Shown here one piece after another: positions 1 to 9,733 of a stretch of 64,000 nucleotides of DNA. The DNA comes from an uncultured Acidobacteriota bacterium (GTDB lineage: Bacteria > Acidobacteriota > Vicinamibacteria > Marinacidobacterales > SMYC01). Every line of letters starts with the position of its first letter. Position 1 is the stretch's first letter. A program made the position numbers and the translations under genes. The stretch covers positions 1 to 64,000 of the forward strand of contig CAMYKY010000008.1 of assembly GCA_947259165.1 (NCBI GenBank), written 5' to 3'. The notes below the pieces were generated by a model that made no database searches, was not told the DNA's origin, and saw only the letters and a program-made list of their open reading frames with translations.

Positions 1-170
1 GACCCAGGAATCCCTCTCCCCTTTGGGGGAGAGGGCGGTGAGCGAGCCTCGCCGGGTGAGGGGGAATTTCTCGCAGCATGAATCCGTCGAATCACAGTTG
101 CTCACCCGACGGAGCAAAGCGACGTCTCCGTGAAGCTCTCTCCCCCAGGGGAGGAGAAGTTAAGCTGCTC
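1..170. repeat. Intergenic G/C-run inverted-repeat element (ccctctcccctttgggggagaggg ... ctctctcccccaggggagg)
   Basis: Arms CCCTCTCCCCTTTGGGGGAGAGGG near 10-40 and CTCTCTCCCCCAGGGGAGGAG near 138-160; related block at 23650-23805. Confidence 0.55.
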
Positions 171-364
171 TCCGTAATCAAGGCCGTTCACCTGCGCGTG
201 AATCTAGTTTCCGATCAGTCAGTGGAGGTTGTCACTTCCTACTGGTACCGTTAAAGTCTCTCGATGTCGCTCGCCGCCGGAACGCGTCTCGGCATGTATG
301 AGATCGGCCTGCCGGCGCTCATCGTCTAACGTAGCCGACAGTCGCCTACGGGAAAGAAGAACGC

Positions 365-877
365 ATGAAGGATATTGCTGAAGCAACTCTAATCACGGTG
401 TTGCTGCTCGTCGGATTCTGTGGGCCGGTTTCTTCGCAAGAGCCGCCGACCAAACTGCAGAGCGTCGATACCGATACTCCCGCCAAATTCGCGGGTCTCA
501 TCACCTTCGCGTATTACGAGAAAATCGAAGAGGCGGAGAAGTTCTACACCGAAATCATGGGCCTCGAGAAGTCCTATCACCGTCCGAGAACGAGGGTTTT
601 TCAAATCACGCCAACAGCCGCCCTCGGTTTGATGGATCTAAACGCGGTTGAAGATGTTGAACTGAAGGACAAAGCCGCCGGCTTCAGCTTCATCGTTGCC
701 GATGTGGAGGGCGTCGATAAGTGGGCAACTTATCTGAAATCAAAAGGCGTTGATATCCTGGTTGAGCCCAGCGACGGGACGAGAACGCCCGTGAGGTCCG
801 TTCACTTCTTGGACACGGACGGCTACGACATCGAGATTTTCGCGTGGCTCCCCGATGCACAGATGATCAAGAAGTGA
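365..877 (+). CDS. VOC (glyoxalase/bleomycin resistance) family protein with N-terminal signal peptide
   Basis: ORF; hydrophobic N-terminus; 'AGLITFAYYEKIEEAEKFYTEIMGLEKSY...HFLDTDGYDIEIFAW' VOC fold pattern. Confidence 0.7.
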   Translation: MKDIAEATLITVLLLVGFCGPVSSQEPPTKLQSVDTDTPAKFAGLITFAYYEKIEEAEKFYTEIMGLEKSYHRPRTRVFQITPTAALGLMDLNAVEDVELKDKAAGFSFIVADVEGVDKWATYLKSKGVDILVEPSDGTRTPVRSVHFLDTDGYDIEIFAWLPDAQMIKK

Positions 878-932
878 TCTTTCCCTATGGAATCGTGAAT
901 CTCCGAAAAAGCGCGTCACCGAGGTAGAATGA

Positions 933-1130
933 GTGATGACTAGTGAGACGAACGACGCAAGAGAAGAGGTGTCGGATATCGTCTCTCAGCGCCTGTTCGA
1001 GGCTGAGGCGCTGTTTCGGGACTTCGAGCAGGTGACCCCTTTCGAGTTCAGAGCCTTCGTCAAAACCTTCGACTCGTTCGAGGCATTCGAACGCTGGAAA
1101 AGTGTCCAAGACAACCCCTGGTACCGGTAA
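933..1130 (+). CDS. Small hypothetical protein upstream of and overlapping a nucleotidyltransferase-like gene
   Basis: 65-aa ORF overlapping the next ORF by 29 nt. Confidence 0.4.
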   Translation: MMTSETNDAREEVSDIVSQRLFEAEALFRDFEQVTPFEFRAFVKTFDSFEAFERWKSVQDNPWYR

Positions 1131-1590
1131 CCGAATTCTTCGGGTTTGCCGGCTGTTGAACGAACACGATGTCCTCTACGTGCTTGCCGGTGGCGTAGCG
1201 GCCAACCTGCACGGCGTCGTTCGGGCGACGAGGGACGTCGATATCCTGGTGCCGAAGGACAGAACGAACATGGAGCGCCTGCTCACTGCTTTGTCGAAGC
1301 TTCCTAACGGCGTGGCTCGGGAGTTAGACGTCGACGAGATTCGCGACAAGCCGATCGTAATTGTAGGAGACGACCCACGCGTGGATATTCTCACCGTCGC
1401 CTGGGATCTCCACTACGACGAAGCCAAGGTCTCGGCGATCGTTCATCTCCGCCCGGCGACACGCATACGACCGTGTGGCCCTTTGGGTGCTCTAAACTCG
1501 CTCCCCGGCGCGATGAAAACCGCTACTCGTAGTGCTCCTTGTACATTCCACGGCGGAAGAGCCAGCCTCCGAGCCAGCCCAGGTATTTGA
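1102..1590 (+). pseudogene. Minimal-nucleotidyltransferase/AbiEii-like protein, probably 3'-truncated
   Basis: 'LLNEHDVLYVLAGGVAANLHGVVRATRDVDILV' is the GG..(T)RDxD NTase motif; the sequence after about residue 115 is basic and low-information and overlaps the antisense VOC gene. Confidence 0.5.
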
Positions 1591-2035
1591 GGGCCGGGTA
1601 GCGGACCTTCAAGTCGATCAGCTCGATCAGATTCCCGTCGCAGTCCTTGACGAAGAAGAACGTGTGCCCGTGCTTCGACTTCTCGACCTCGCTGACGATC
1701 TCCACTCCCTGCTCCACTAGATAATCGTGCCACTTGTACGAGTCCTTCACGTCGAAGCTGATGTGCGTCATTCCCACGCGGCTCCACACTACTTCCTGGG
1801 CCGGTTGTTGCGGGGTGAACTCGAAGATCTCGAGCATCCCACCACCTGGAGTCCGCAGCCAACCGATCTTGCACTTCGCGTCTTCGGCGTCGACGCCGAA
1901 GAAGGTGCGCACCTTTACCGGATCACTGTCGGAGACACCGACGAGGCGGCACCCGAAGTGCTCGGCGTAGAACTGAACGAACCTGTCGAAGTTGGCTACC
2001 GTGATGGCGGTGTGACTCAACGATCGTGCCTTCAT
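1523..2035 (-). CDS. VOC family (glyoxalase-like) protein
   Basis: 'MKARSLSHTAITVANFDRFVQFYAEHFGCRLVG...HISFDVKDSYKWHDYLVEQGVEI...FVKDCDGNLIELID'; internal ATG at 2035 preferred over the longer ORF. Confidence 0.8.
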   Translation of the reverse strand: MKARSLSHTAITVANFDRFVQFYAEHFGCRLVGVSDSDPVKVRTFFGVDAEDAKCKIGWLRTPGGGMLEIFEFTPQQPAQEVVWSRVGMTHISFDVKDSYKWHDYLVEQGVEIVSEVEKSKHGHTFFFVKDCDGNLIELIDLKVRYPALKYLGWLGGWLFRRGMYKEHYE

Positions 2036-2046
2036 ACAATCCTCGC

Positions 2047-3576
2047 TTATCTCAACTGGCTCAAATGGGATTCCTGGATATGGTCGGCCGTCCTGAGGGC
2101 CTGGGCGGCGATGGTGAGGGCCGGGTTCACCGCGGCCGAAGACGGGAAGAAGGATGCATCGACGACGAACAGATTGTCGACGTCGTGGGACCGACACCAG
2201 GGATCCAGCACCGATGTCTTCGGATCGGCACCGAAGACCACGGTACCGCACTGGTGCGTAGTATTGAAGTCACCGGTAGGGATCGCTATCGTGAACCAGG
2301 CTCCAACCTTACGAAGCAACCTCTTGGTGAGGGCGACGAGCTCACGATGGGACTCGACGTTGGAAGGCTCCCGTTGAAGCCGGATGCGCCCGTCGGTCGT
2401 GACGCTCACGCGGTTGTCGGGAATGGGCAAGTCTTCGCTCATGGCAAGCCACTCGACGCCGCGGGCAAACCACGCGTTGTAGGCCCAAGTGGGCACTTGG
2501 CGGGACCCCGGAGGCCCCGCGGCCCTGGCGATGGCGGCGTGGGAGCGTCCCTGCGACTGAAGCTGTCCGAGGGGGTAGTCGGCATCGGGACCACGCAGGT
2601 AGAAATCGTTGATGGCGACGGTCTTTTGAAACGCCGTGTCGTGGCGGGGCGGCATGAAGGCGCCGAGCATGGTGGCGACGTGGGACATGTAGTTGCGCCC
2701 CACCAGGCCCGACGAGTTCGCCAGTCCGTCGCGATGCACCTTGCTGGTCGAGCGCAGGAGTAGAGCGGCCGAGTTCACCGCGCCACATGCGACGACGAAA
2801 AGCGGCGCTTCGACGCGGACCGACTGTCCGTCGCGTGTGACCTCCGCCGCGACAACCTTGTCGCCACTTCCGTTGGTTATCAGCCGCTCGGTATAGGCGT
2901 TAGTCCACAGCGTGACGGACTCGTGCTCAAGCGCGGGCGTTACCGAGCAGACGTCGGCGTCGCTCTTCATCCGTAACTTGCAAGGATACGAATTACAGGT
3001 GTTGCAGAGGATGCAGCCGTCGGGCTCGCCCGGTCGCAACAACCCAAGGGGCAGGTGCGACGGGTGCAGCCCGAGAGCCTGCAGTCGTTCGACGACCAAG
3101 GCGATGCGCCCCTGGTGCTCCACGGGCGGGTACGGGAACGGTCCTCGCGGCGGCTCGGTCGGGTCGGACCCGTTTTGGCCATGGACGTGATAGAGCCGCT
3201 CGGCGCGATCATAGTAAGGAGCAAGCGTCTCGTAGGTAATGGGCCATGCGGGTGAGACTCCGCCCCGGTGCTGGATCTCGCCGAAGTCCTCGCGCCGCAG
3301 ACGATACAGCACGGTCCCCCAGAATTTCGAGTTGCCACCGACACAATAGTGAGTGTAGGGAACGAACTCGTTACCGAGTCGGTCGAGCCAGCGCTCGGAC
3401 GTTCGATACCGGAGATCACCCCAGACTGCCTGGGGACTCCAGTTCTCGTCTTCCTGGGGAATGAAGTCGCCCCGCTCGACGATGAGAATGCGCACACCCG
3501 AAGCCGCCAGGGCGTTGGCCAGCGTGCCGCCTCCGACGCCGCTACCGATGATGACGATGTCGAAGCATTCGCTCAC
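2047..3576 (-). CDS. GMC-family FAD-dependent oxidoreductase
   Basis: 'FDIVIIGSGVGGGTLANALAASGVRILIVERG' and C-terminal 'HQCGTVVFGADPKTSVLDPWCRSHDVDNLFVVDASFFPSSAAVNPALTIAAQALRTADHI'; GTG start at 3576 overlaps the upstream stop (GTGA). Confidence 0.85.
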   Translation of the reverse strand: MSECFDIVIIGSGVGGGTLANALAASGVRILIVERGDFIPQEDENWSPQAVWGDLRYRTSERWLDRLGNEFVPYTHYCVGGNSKFWGTVLYRLRREDFGEIQHRGGVSPAWPITYETLAPYYDRAERLYHVHGQNGSDPTEPPRGPFPYPPVEHQGRIALVVERLQALGLHPSHLPLGLLRPGEPDGCILCNTCNSYPCKLRMKSDADVCSVTPALEHESVTLWTNAYTERLITNGSGDKVVAAEVTRDGQSVRVEAPLFVVACGAVNSAALLLRSTSKVHRDGLANSSGLVGRNYMSHVATMLGAFMPPRHDTAFQKTVAINDFYLRGPDADYPLGQLQSQGRSHAAIARAAGPPGSRQVPTWAYNAWFARGVEWLAMSEDLPIPDNRVSVTTDGRIRLQREPSNVESHRELVALTKRLLRKVGAWFTIAIPTGDFNTTHQCGTVVFGADPKTSVLDPWCRSHDVDNLFVVDASFFPSSAAVNPALTIAAQALRTADHIQESHLSQLR

Positions 3577-4604
3577 GTGCGGGCGCGCTCCATGGAATCC
3601 GCGCTCGCGTACACCGCGTCCATCAGACGATGGTCGTCCATCGCCCGCTCGAGACTCATCTCTGGCGTGTGTCCGTTCCGGATGGCGCCGACGAAGTCGC
3701 GATACATGGCACGGTATCCGCGGATGTCCCGCCAGCCGGGCAAGAGCTTGAAACACGGTAGGTGTCGACGTTCGCCGCGCGCGAAAATGAACGCGCCGTT
3801 AGACTCGAAGGTGATGATGCCCTCGCGGCCGAAGAGCTTCGACAGGCGAAGCCCACGGAACAGAGACGGAATCTCGCGCGAATAGTACAGGGCACCCGCC
3901 GCACCGTTTTCGTATTGGAAGGCGGCCAGCATACTCTTGCGACGCCCGTCCCCTCCGAGCGGTCCGTCCCCGGCCGGCGGCGGCCGGTAACCCTGGATCG
4001 TGCGGATCCGAGGCCCCAGGTTTCCGGCGATGTGCAGCCAGTGGATGCCTTCCTCGAAGAAGGCATCGCCGCCCGCCATTTCCTCATCGTTACGCCAGTC
4101 CTCGCCCGTTTTGGGCTTCTTCATGATCGTGACGAAGTGTCCGAACACCAACTCTCCGATGACGCCGCTGGCCAGGAGTCGGCGAAGCTCGACGCAAAGC
4201 GGTTTGTAATGATCGTTTTCACCTACCAGCACCACGCGACCGGTCCGAGCGCGCGCGTCGATGACGCTCTGATAATCATCGAGGCGGGGAAACGCAGGCT
4301 TTTCCACCAGGACGTGCTTCCCCATTTCGAGCGCACGCAGAACCAGTTCGAGATGATAGCGCGGCGGCACGGCCACCACCACGGCATCGACCGCGGGATC
4401 ACGAAGCGCCTCGTCGTAGCCCCCGTAGTGTCCCACCCCCGCGAATCGGCGCTGATACTCGGCGGCACGTTCCGGGTCACGACTCGCGTAGCTACAGACC
4501 AAGTCGGAGCCCATCTTCTGCAGATGCCGACTGTGTACACCGGTGATGAACCCGCATCCGAGGAAGCAGAGGTGAACCGGCTTCAACCAGCGCCTCCGCC
4601 CCAC
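3573..4604 (-). CDS. Gfo/Idh/MocA-family NAD(P)-dependent oxidoreductase
   Basis: 'CFLGCGFITGVHSRHL...DAVVVAVPPRYHLELVLRALEMGKHVLVEKP'. Confidence 0.85.
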   Translation of the reverse strand: MGRRRWLKPVHLCFLGCGFITGVHSRHLQKMGSDLVCSYASRDPERAAEYQRRFAGVGHYGGYDEALRDPAVDAVVVAVPPRYHLELVLRALEMGKHVLVEKPAFPRLDDYQSVIDARARTGRVVLVGENDHYKPLCVELRRLLASGVIGELVFGHFVTIMKKPKTGEDWRNDEEMAGGDAFFEEGIHWLHIAGNLGPRIRTIQGYRPPPAGDGPLGGDGRRKSMLAAFQYENGAAGALYYSREIPSLFRGLRLSKLFGREGIITFESNGAFIFARGERRHLPCFKLLPGWRDIRGYRAMYRDFVGAIRNGHTPEMSLERAMDDHRLMDAVYASADSMERART

Positions 4605-5036
4605 CCTGGGCGCCGGCAGGGCGCAACCGAGCGATCGCGCTCAAGGGCCTTCAATTCCGGGTCGTCGTAAACGCTGCGCTGCAATCCACCCTCATACAAT
4701 CGCGACATGGTAGCAGATGAGTCGAATGGACCGCAGTGGCGGTGCCGTCTATCCAGAGCGAATGGACGATGTTATCCGCCTCATAGGTGCTCGTCGCGCA
4801 ACCAAGGAGGAAGTTCGCTTGTTACATCACTACTTCTAGAGATACATCGAGACGGCCTTGCGTCCAAAAAGGAACGAAAAGCGAACACCTAGTCCGGGCT
4901 AGCTTCGTATCGAAAACTATCTGCGTCGGATAGCAACATGTTGCTAGAGCGATCAGCAAAAGGGTCGTCACTCGCGAACCACTTGGTGTTTCCCGTCTGA
5001 TAGTTCCGGCACCAGTCGGAGGACCTGACTGACCCG

Positions 5037-5339
5037 ATGCGACCTTTTCGTCGACGCATCACGTGGGACATCGGAATTATCCGGGAATTGAACGAGGAGG
5101 ACTTTGCACGCGCTATTCCACCCAGGCAAAGAGAACGCCTCATTCGCGGGCAGATCGAAGCCGAAAAGGAGTTCGCCGCGCTTCGCCGTTTTGCCGGCTT
5201 GACGCAAGAAGAATTCGCAGAAGCCTTGGGCATCAGCGTTCACACGCTGCGCAACTGGGAGCAGGGACGAAGGAACTCCGGACGGACCAGCGTCGCACTT
5301 CTCCGAATTGCGGCCCGCCACCCACGGGTTCTCCGGTAG
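5037..5339 (+). CDS. XRE/HTH transcriptional regulator (NadS/HigA-like antitoxin)
   Basis: 'IRGQIEAEKEFAALRRFAGLTQEEFAEALGISVHTLRNWEQGRRNSGRTSVALLRIAARHP' HTH. Confidence 0.75.
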   Translation: MRPFRRRITWDIGIIRELNEEDFARAIPPRQRERLIRGQIEAEKEFAALRRFAGLTQEEFAEALGISVHTLRNWEQGRRNSGRTSVALLRIAARHPRVLR

Positions 5340-5362
5340 AACCTCGCCAAGCCGGGGTGATC

Positions 5363-5400
5363 CTTGGTATTGGGGGTGGGAATCGAACGGCAAGTCGCGA
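5363..5400 (-). other. tRNA 3'-end-like fragment (T-arm plus acceptor plus CCA)
   Basis: Minus strand GCCGTTCGATTCCCACCCCCAATACCA resembles the 3' end of tRNA-Leu at 9190-9273 (TTCGATTCCCGCCCCCGGTACCA); no full cloverleaf found. Confidence 0.35.
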
Positions 5401-5438
5401 GAAGTTGAAGCATCGGCGTCCCAAAATTTTGGGGAGGG

Positions 5439-6413
5439 TCATCGCTCCCCACGCCGGTGGTATCGTGCGATGTCCGTAAAGAGCGTCAACTTCCCGTAGC
5501 GGAAGCGCACTGATACAGCGACGGCCAATATTCCAAGCAGAATTGCTAGTGTACCGATCAATCCGCCTTCGGGCCCAAACGCACCACCCGTCCATGCATC
5601 CGGACCGCTCTGCTCGATAGCGGCAAACGTCGCGGGAAAGAACGTCGTACCGCTGACCGGAAAGCCAAAGACGTTTCCTTGAAAAAAATTCCAGGTGATG
5701 TGCGTGCCGATTGGAATCGCCAGACTACCGGTCAATACGTAGCCCATGCCCAGAAAAATACCTGCCAGGGCGATGTTGGCGCAGCCGACAAAGGTTGCGT
5801 CGGGACGGATTGCGTGGGCAATTCCGAATAGACCTGAAACGACAAGCCACGAACCAGTCAACGCCCACCGCGAGCCGATGACATCCAGGTTGAATCCCTC
5901 GGCCAGGTTGAGCATGAGGTATCCGCGAAAGGCCAGCTCTTCAGCCACGCCCACGGTCAGATAAAAAAAGGCCGGGAGAAGAATGGCTACCATGAATAAC
6001 GGGCTACCCTCAGCCGTACGAAACGTCTCTTTTATCGTGATCCAACCCGCCGCAATCTCCACCAAGAAGATGGCCGCCATCAGAAAGGCGCCCAGCATTA
6101 ATCCAAAGCCGAGGTCAATCCACCAGTTCCTCGTGATCGCCACGCCGGTATCGGAAAACGCGCGTCTGTCGAGAAAACGAGCAGCCAGCCAAATCGCAAT
6201 CACCGTCGCCACATTGGCCTGAAGCTGCCCCATGTACGGCGACCGAATTGCTCCGAGCCCGGCGAACAGGGTTCCGATGGTGATTGTGATGACGACAAGG
6301 AACAAGGCTGCGCCCAACAGTCGCCACAAAGCACGCAGGCGACGTTCGTTGCAGTTCCAAAAGATGCTTGTCAAATAAGAGAGACCGGATCTCATTACTT
6401 CTCCAAGACTCAT
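5439..6413 (-). CDS. CPBP-family intramembrane metalloprotease
   Basis: 'VGVAEELAFRGYLMLNL' (EExxxR) and later 'IPIGTHITWNFFQGNVFG'; polytopic. Confidence 0.8.
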   Translation of the reverse strand: MSLGEVMRSGLSYLTSIFWNCNERRLRALWRLLGAALFLVVITITIGTLFAGLGAIRSPYMGQLQANVATVIAIWLAARFLDRRAFSDTGVAITRNWWIDLGFGLMLGAFLMAAIFLVEIAAGWITIKETFRTAEGSPLFMVAILLPAFFYLTVGVAEELAFRGYLMLNLAEGFNLDVIGSRWALTGSWLVVSGLFGIAHAIRPDATFVGCANIALAGIFLGMGYVLTGSLAIPIGTHITWNFFQGNVFGFPVSGTTFFPATFAAIEQSGPDAWTGGAFGPEGGLIGTLAILLGILAVAVSVRFRYGKLTLFTDIARYHRRGER

Positions 6414-6487
6414 CTCGTCTAAGCGGCCGCCATATCCTCAAAGAAGATCTCTTTCACTTCCCGGGTGCTTCCGCCATCAACTGTTAC

Positions 6488-7280
6488 TCAGGCCGCTAGA
6501 AGCTCGTGCACGGTCGGCAGCCGGCTCGGCACGGCGAACGTGATTATCGTCGACGAGTCTTCCGAGTTTTTGAGCGCTTCCTCGAATCGCCACGCGGCGC
6601 CTATTAACGCTCTTCGTTCGACCTTCACAATACGATCATTCCTCCGCGTCTTCAGGACATGCGCATAGACAGCCGCCGCGCCAAAGACTCGACGGACTCC
6701 GTGACGCTCTTCTCGTAGAAATCGAATCCGTCGGTGACGATCAAGGGAAGTTTCGAGAACTCCATTCGGCTCGAGACGTCACGAATCAGCGCCAAAGTGT
6801 TCCGGTAGCTGCGTCGCCCAACGATTGTCGATGGCCAGAGGCGAGACCAAACTTCGATCGACGGCGAAGACCCACGTCGGCCAATCCTTGCTTCCGGCGA
6901 ACGTACGAATCTCGTCCGCCTGGAGCTCCTCGACAGCGAAACCGATGGTCATTCCGTGGTTGAAGCGACGGCACGCATCGGCGGCCTTGTCGAGCCAGCG
7001 CGCCACGGTGTTCCACGCGAGACCCTTGACCCGAGCAGTCGCCCAGATGCTGACGCCCTCGACTCTGAGGGCGACAACCTCGTCGAAAGAAGCTCTCCGA
7101 TGCTGGAGGCGGTAATAAGGCGTGCCCTTCGTTGACGCAAACCGTCTTTCCACACTCAACGCAGCGGTTTCGACGCCGTCGCCCGGCTCTCGTTTTGTAG
7201 AAACCGTGACGGACGATGTTCCCGGCACCGACTTTGCCGTGCAGCGGACACGTGGGATTGAAACATCTGCAATTACTCAC
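6488..7280 (-). pseudogene. IS1-like transposase remnant with frameshift(s)
   Basis: Zn-finger N-terminus 'CFNPTCPLHGKVGAGNIVRHGFYKTRAGRRRRNRCVECGKTVCVNEG' in one frame, 'TPYYRLQHRRASFDEVVALRVEGVSIWATARVKGLAWNTVARWL...' in the next, and 'RSYRNTLALIRDV...RRVFGAAAVYAHVLKTRR...' further downstream; no single ORF covers it. Confidence 0.65.
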
Positions 7281-7420
7281 TCGGCTTGGCCTTCACGAAG
7301 ATCTATTTCTTGCGACATTGGGCTCAAACTCTAGCATGCAGATGGGTTATGGTCTGGCCACCAACACTTGATTGCGGAAGCACCGCGACGAGGCTTTGAC
7401 ACGAACAAGTAACATGTCCC

Positions 7421-8875
7421 TCAAATCGGTTCAGGCTTTGACGTAGGTAAGCGAACAGTGAGCGTGCTGCCCTGGCCGAGCTTTGACTCGACCGTGATGT
7501 CTCCTCCGTGCCGCTGAGCGATGGCCTGTGCGGCGGGAAGGTCGAAGCCGGCCGCCACTCGTCTGCCGTGGCGGCGAAGGGTCACGTCGAAGAGCGCTCG
7601 CTGCGTTTCTTCATCCATTCCGTCACCGTTGTCTGAGATTTCGATGAGGACGGCGTCTTCTTCCGAACGGGTGGAGATCGCGACCAATCCCGACCGTTCG
7701 GGTAGAGCCTCGAACGCGCTTCGAAGCAGGGTCATGAACATTTGGTTGACCTCCCGTGCGTTGACGTAGAGCTCGGGCAACCCTGGCGCGTGCTGAAGCT
7801 CGATGCGTCCATGAACACCGAGCTCTGGGGGCAACAGCGAAATGACCGTGCGTAACTCCTCATCCAGTCGCACCTTCTGAAACTCCGCCTCATCGAGGTG
7901 CGCGAAGGCGCGAAGGGAGTTTTCCGTGGCTTCGATGCGATCCAGCGCCTTCGCGATCGTGCTGAGGACGCTCGTCGCCACCTTCACCGCCCGTTGGCCC
8001 TTCTCGGAGTGCTCCGGAAGCTCCGCGTCGATCTTCTCGAGTGCGCGCCGTTGGGTGTCGATGCCGCTTTTGGCCACGCCGAGTGGACTGTTAATCTCAT
8101 GGGACACACCGGCCACTAGTCGGCCCAGCGCTTCCACCTTCTCTCGCATGACGAGCCGGAGTTGGTCGCGCTGGAGCCGTGCGTTCTCGACCTCGCTCGT
8201 GATGCCGGCCCGAATGGTCCGACGAGCGACGGCGTCAATGAAGGAAACCGCAGCGGTAATGCCCGCCGTGAACAGCACCGTCGTCGCCAACTGGGGCGCG
8301 TCCATAGCGGCCCCTGCCATCGTCTCACGCAGATCGCTCGAGAAGACAATGGACGGGTCCAAAGCCGCGTAGACCGCGGTTACCAGCAGCGCACCCGTCG
8401 CGGTGGTGCCAACGATGATCGGGTAGCGTGGACGCAGGGCCAGACCGTTGATGACGGTGAAGGCAATGACGACGATCGGAACCTCGGTCTTGAAGATAGA
8501 TGCGGGGCTCAGACCGGTGTCCTTGCTGAAGACAAAGGTCAGAACGAAGGTGGAGACGATCAGAAGGGCGTCGATGATCGCTCCAAGCAATCCTACGACA
8601 GAGACTTTGCTCCCCACCTTCAAAAGAAAGAAAAAGTAGACGTTGATACCGGCTACACCAAACATCACACCCAAAAACAGGAACACAGCCAGGGGATCGA
8701 GGCCGAGCCTGGCCGTTCCTCCCGCGGTGTAGAGCAGTCCAGGAATGCCGATCGCGCACAGACCAATCCGGCCGATCACGGGCACCCGAAGACCACGAAC
8801 TTCCCGCTCGAACAGCAGCTCGTCCACGGCATGCGAGATCTCTCGTTCGCTCCTTACTTGCACGGGGGAGGACAT
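7421..8875 (-). CDS. Membrane-bound sensor histidine kinase
   Basis: Multiple TM segments, 'LGRLVAGVSHEINSPLGVAKSG' H-box, 'ISDNGDGMDEETQ', 'HGGDITVESKLGQGSTLTVRLP'. Confidence 0.85.
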   Translation of the reverse strand: MSSPVQVRSEREISHAVDELLFEREVRGLRVPVIGRIGLCAIGIPGLLYTAGGTARLGLDPLAVFLFLGVMFGVAGINVYFFFLLKVGSKVSVVGLLGAIIDALLIVSTFVLTFVFSKDTGLSPASIFKTEVPIVVIAFTVINGLALRPRYPIIVGTTATGALLVTAVYAALDPSIVFSSDLRETMAGAAMDAPQLATTVLFTAGITAAVSFIDAVARRTIRAGITSEVENARLQRDQLRLVMREKVEALGRLVAGVSHEINSPLGVAKSGIDTQRRALEKIDAELPEHSEKGQRAVKVATSVLSTIAKALDRIEATENSLRAFAHLDEAEFQKVRLDEELRTVISLLPPELGVHGRIELQHAPGLPELYVNAREVNQMFMTLLRSAFEALPERSGLVAISTRSEEDAVLIEISDNGDGMDEETQRALFDVTLRRHGRRVAAGFDLPAAQAIAQRHGGDITVESKLGQGSTLTVRLPTSKPEPI

Positions 8876-9189
8876 GATTGGTATGTCGGCATTATGCCAC
8901 GCTCACGGATGTTCCTCGCTGAAGGGAGAGAGCGATTGCTCTAGCTCTTAGACGACGCAGAGAAACGAACCCATCGGCACGACATCACCGCAGTAAAGGT
9001 CTTCGTGGACTTGGCCCGCAGGGATCGACGGATAGCGATTCCGCGGTGGCGGCGCCCGCAATCGATGCTGCGCTCTCGATTACTATTGTCTTGAACCGAC
9101 TCGAAGAGCTGGAGCAGCCTGTTCCTAGTGAGAATCTGAAGACAGAAGCGAACGCTAGCATGCCAGCCTCAGTTAGCGCGAAAATGGGT

Positions 9190-9273
9190 TGGTACCGGGG
9201 GCGGGAATCGAACCCGCACATCTTTCGATAGGGGATTTTAAGTCCCCCGCGTCTGCCGTTCCGCCACCCCGGC
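9190..9273 (-). tRNA. tRNA-Leu (anticodon TAA), CCA encoded
   Basis: GCCGGGGTGGCGGAACGGCAGACGCGGGGGACTTAAAATCCCCTATCGAAAGATGTGCGGGTTCGATTCCCGCCCCCGGTACCA; class II with long variable arm. Confidence 0.95.
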
Positions 9274-9319
9274 GCCCACATTCGGCGATGTCGAAACTTT
9301 AGCACAGCCCACCCGGGCA

Positions 9320-9658
9320 TTAGTGTCCAGGTCGGTTTTTCATGGCGGTGAACACGGCAAGCACCAGCACGACGACCGGCACGGGGAGTTGCGCGGTGTC
9401 ACCGGCGCGCGCGAGCGTCGCGATCGCACCGAGGATCGTACAGATGACCAGGATCGCACCGTAGAGTCGCGTTTTCGGTATCAGTATCAGTACCGCGGAC
9501 GCGGCTTCGATGAAACCGGCAACGTAGACGAACCAGCTCGGGTAACCCCAGCCCGCGAAGTGCTCCATATGCATCGGGAGTCCCGCTAGCTTGGTGCCTC
9601 CGGCAAACAAGAACAAGAGTCCGAGTAAAACGGAAATGATCGTTCCAACCCACTTCAT
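9320..9658 (-). CDS. DoxX-family membrane protein
   Basis: 4-TM 'LLFLFAGGTKLAGLPMHMEHFAGWGYPSWFVYVAGFIEAASAVLIL'. Confidence 0.75.
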   Translation of the reverse strand: MKWVGTIISVLLGLLFLFAGGTKLAGLPMHMEHFAGWGYPSWFVYVAGFIEAASAVLILIPKTRLYGAILVICTILGAIATLARAGDTAQLPVPVVVLVLAVFTAMKNRPGH

Positions 9659-9733
9659 CGCTTCCTCCTCGTGACCCCGCCATTAGAGAGACGAGCACCC
9701 AAGCATAGGTTTCGATCGCAGCGAACGTTCGCG

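Noticed and set aside
4707-4892. 61-aa ORF upstream of the XRE gene as a toxin
   Set aside because: No toxin-like pattern and not adjacent in an operon arrangement (about 145 bp gap).
5340-5480. Complete tRNA at the tRNA-like fragment
   Set aside because: A 5' acceptor strand, D-arm and anticodon arm could not be folded; only a T-arm/3' end resemblance.
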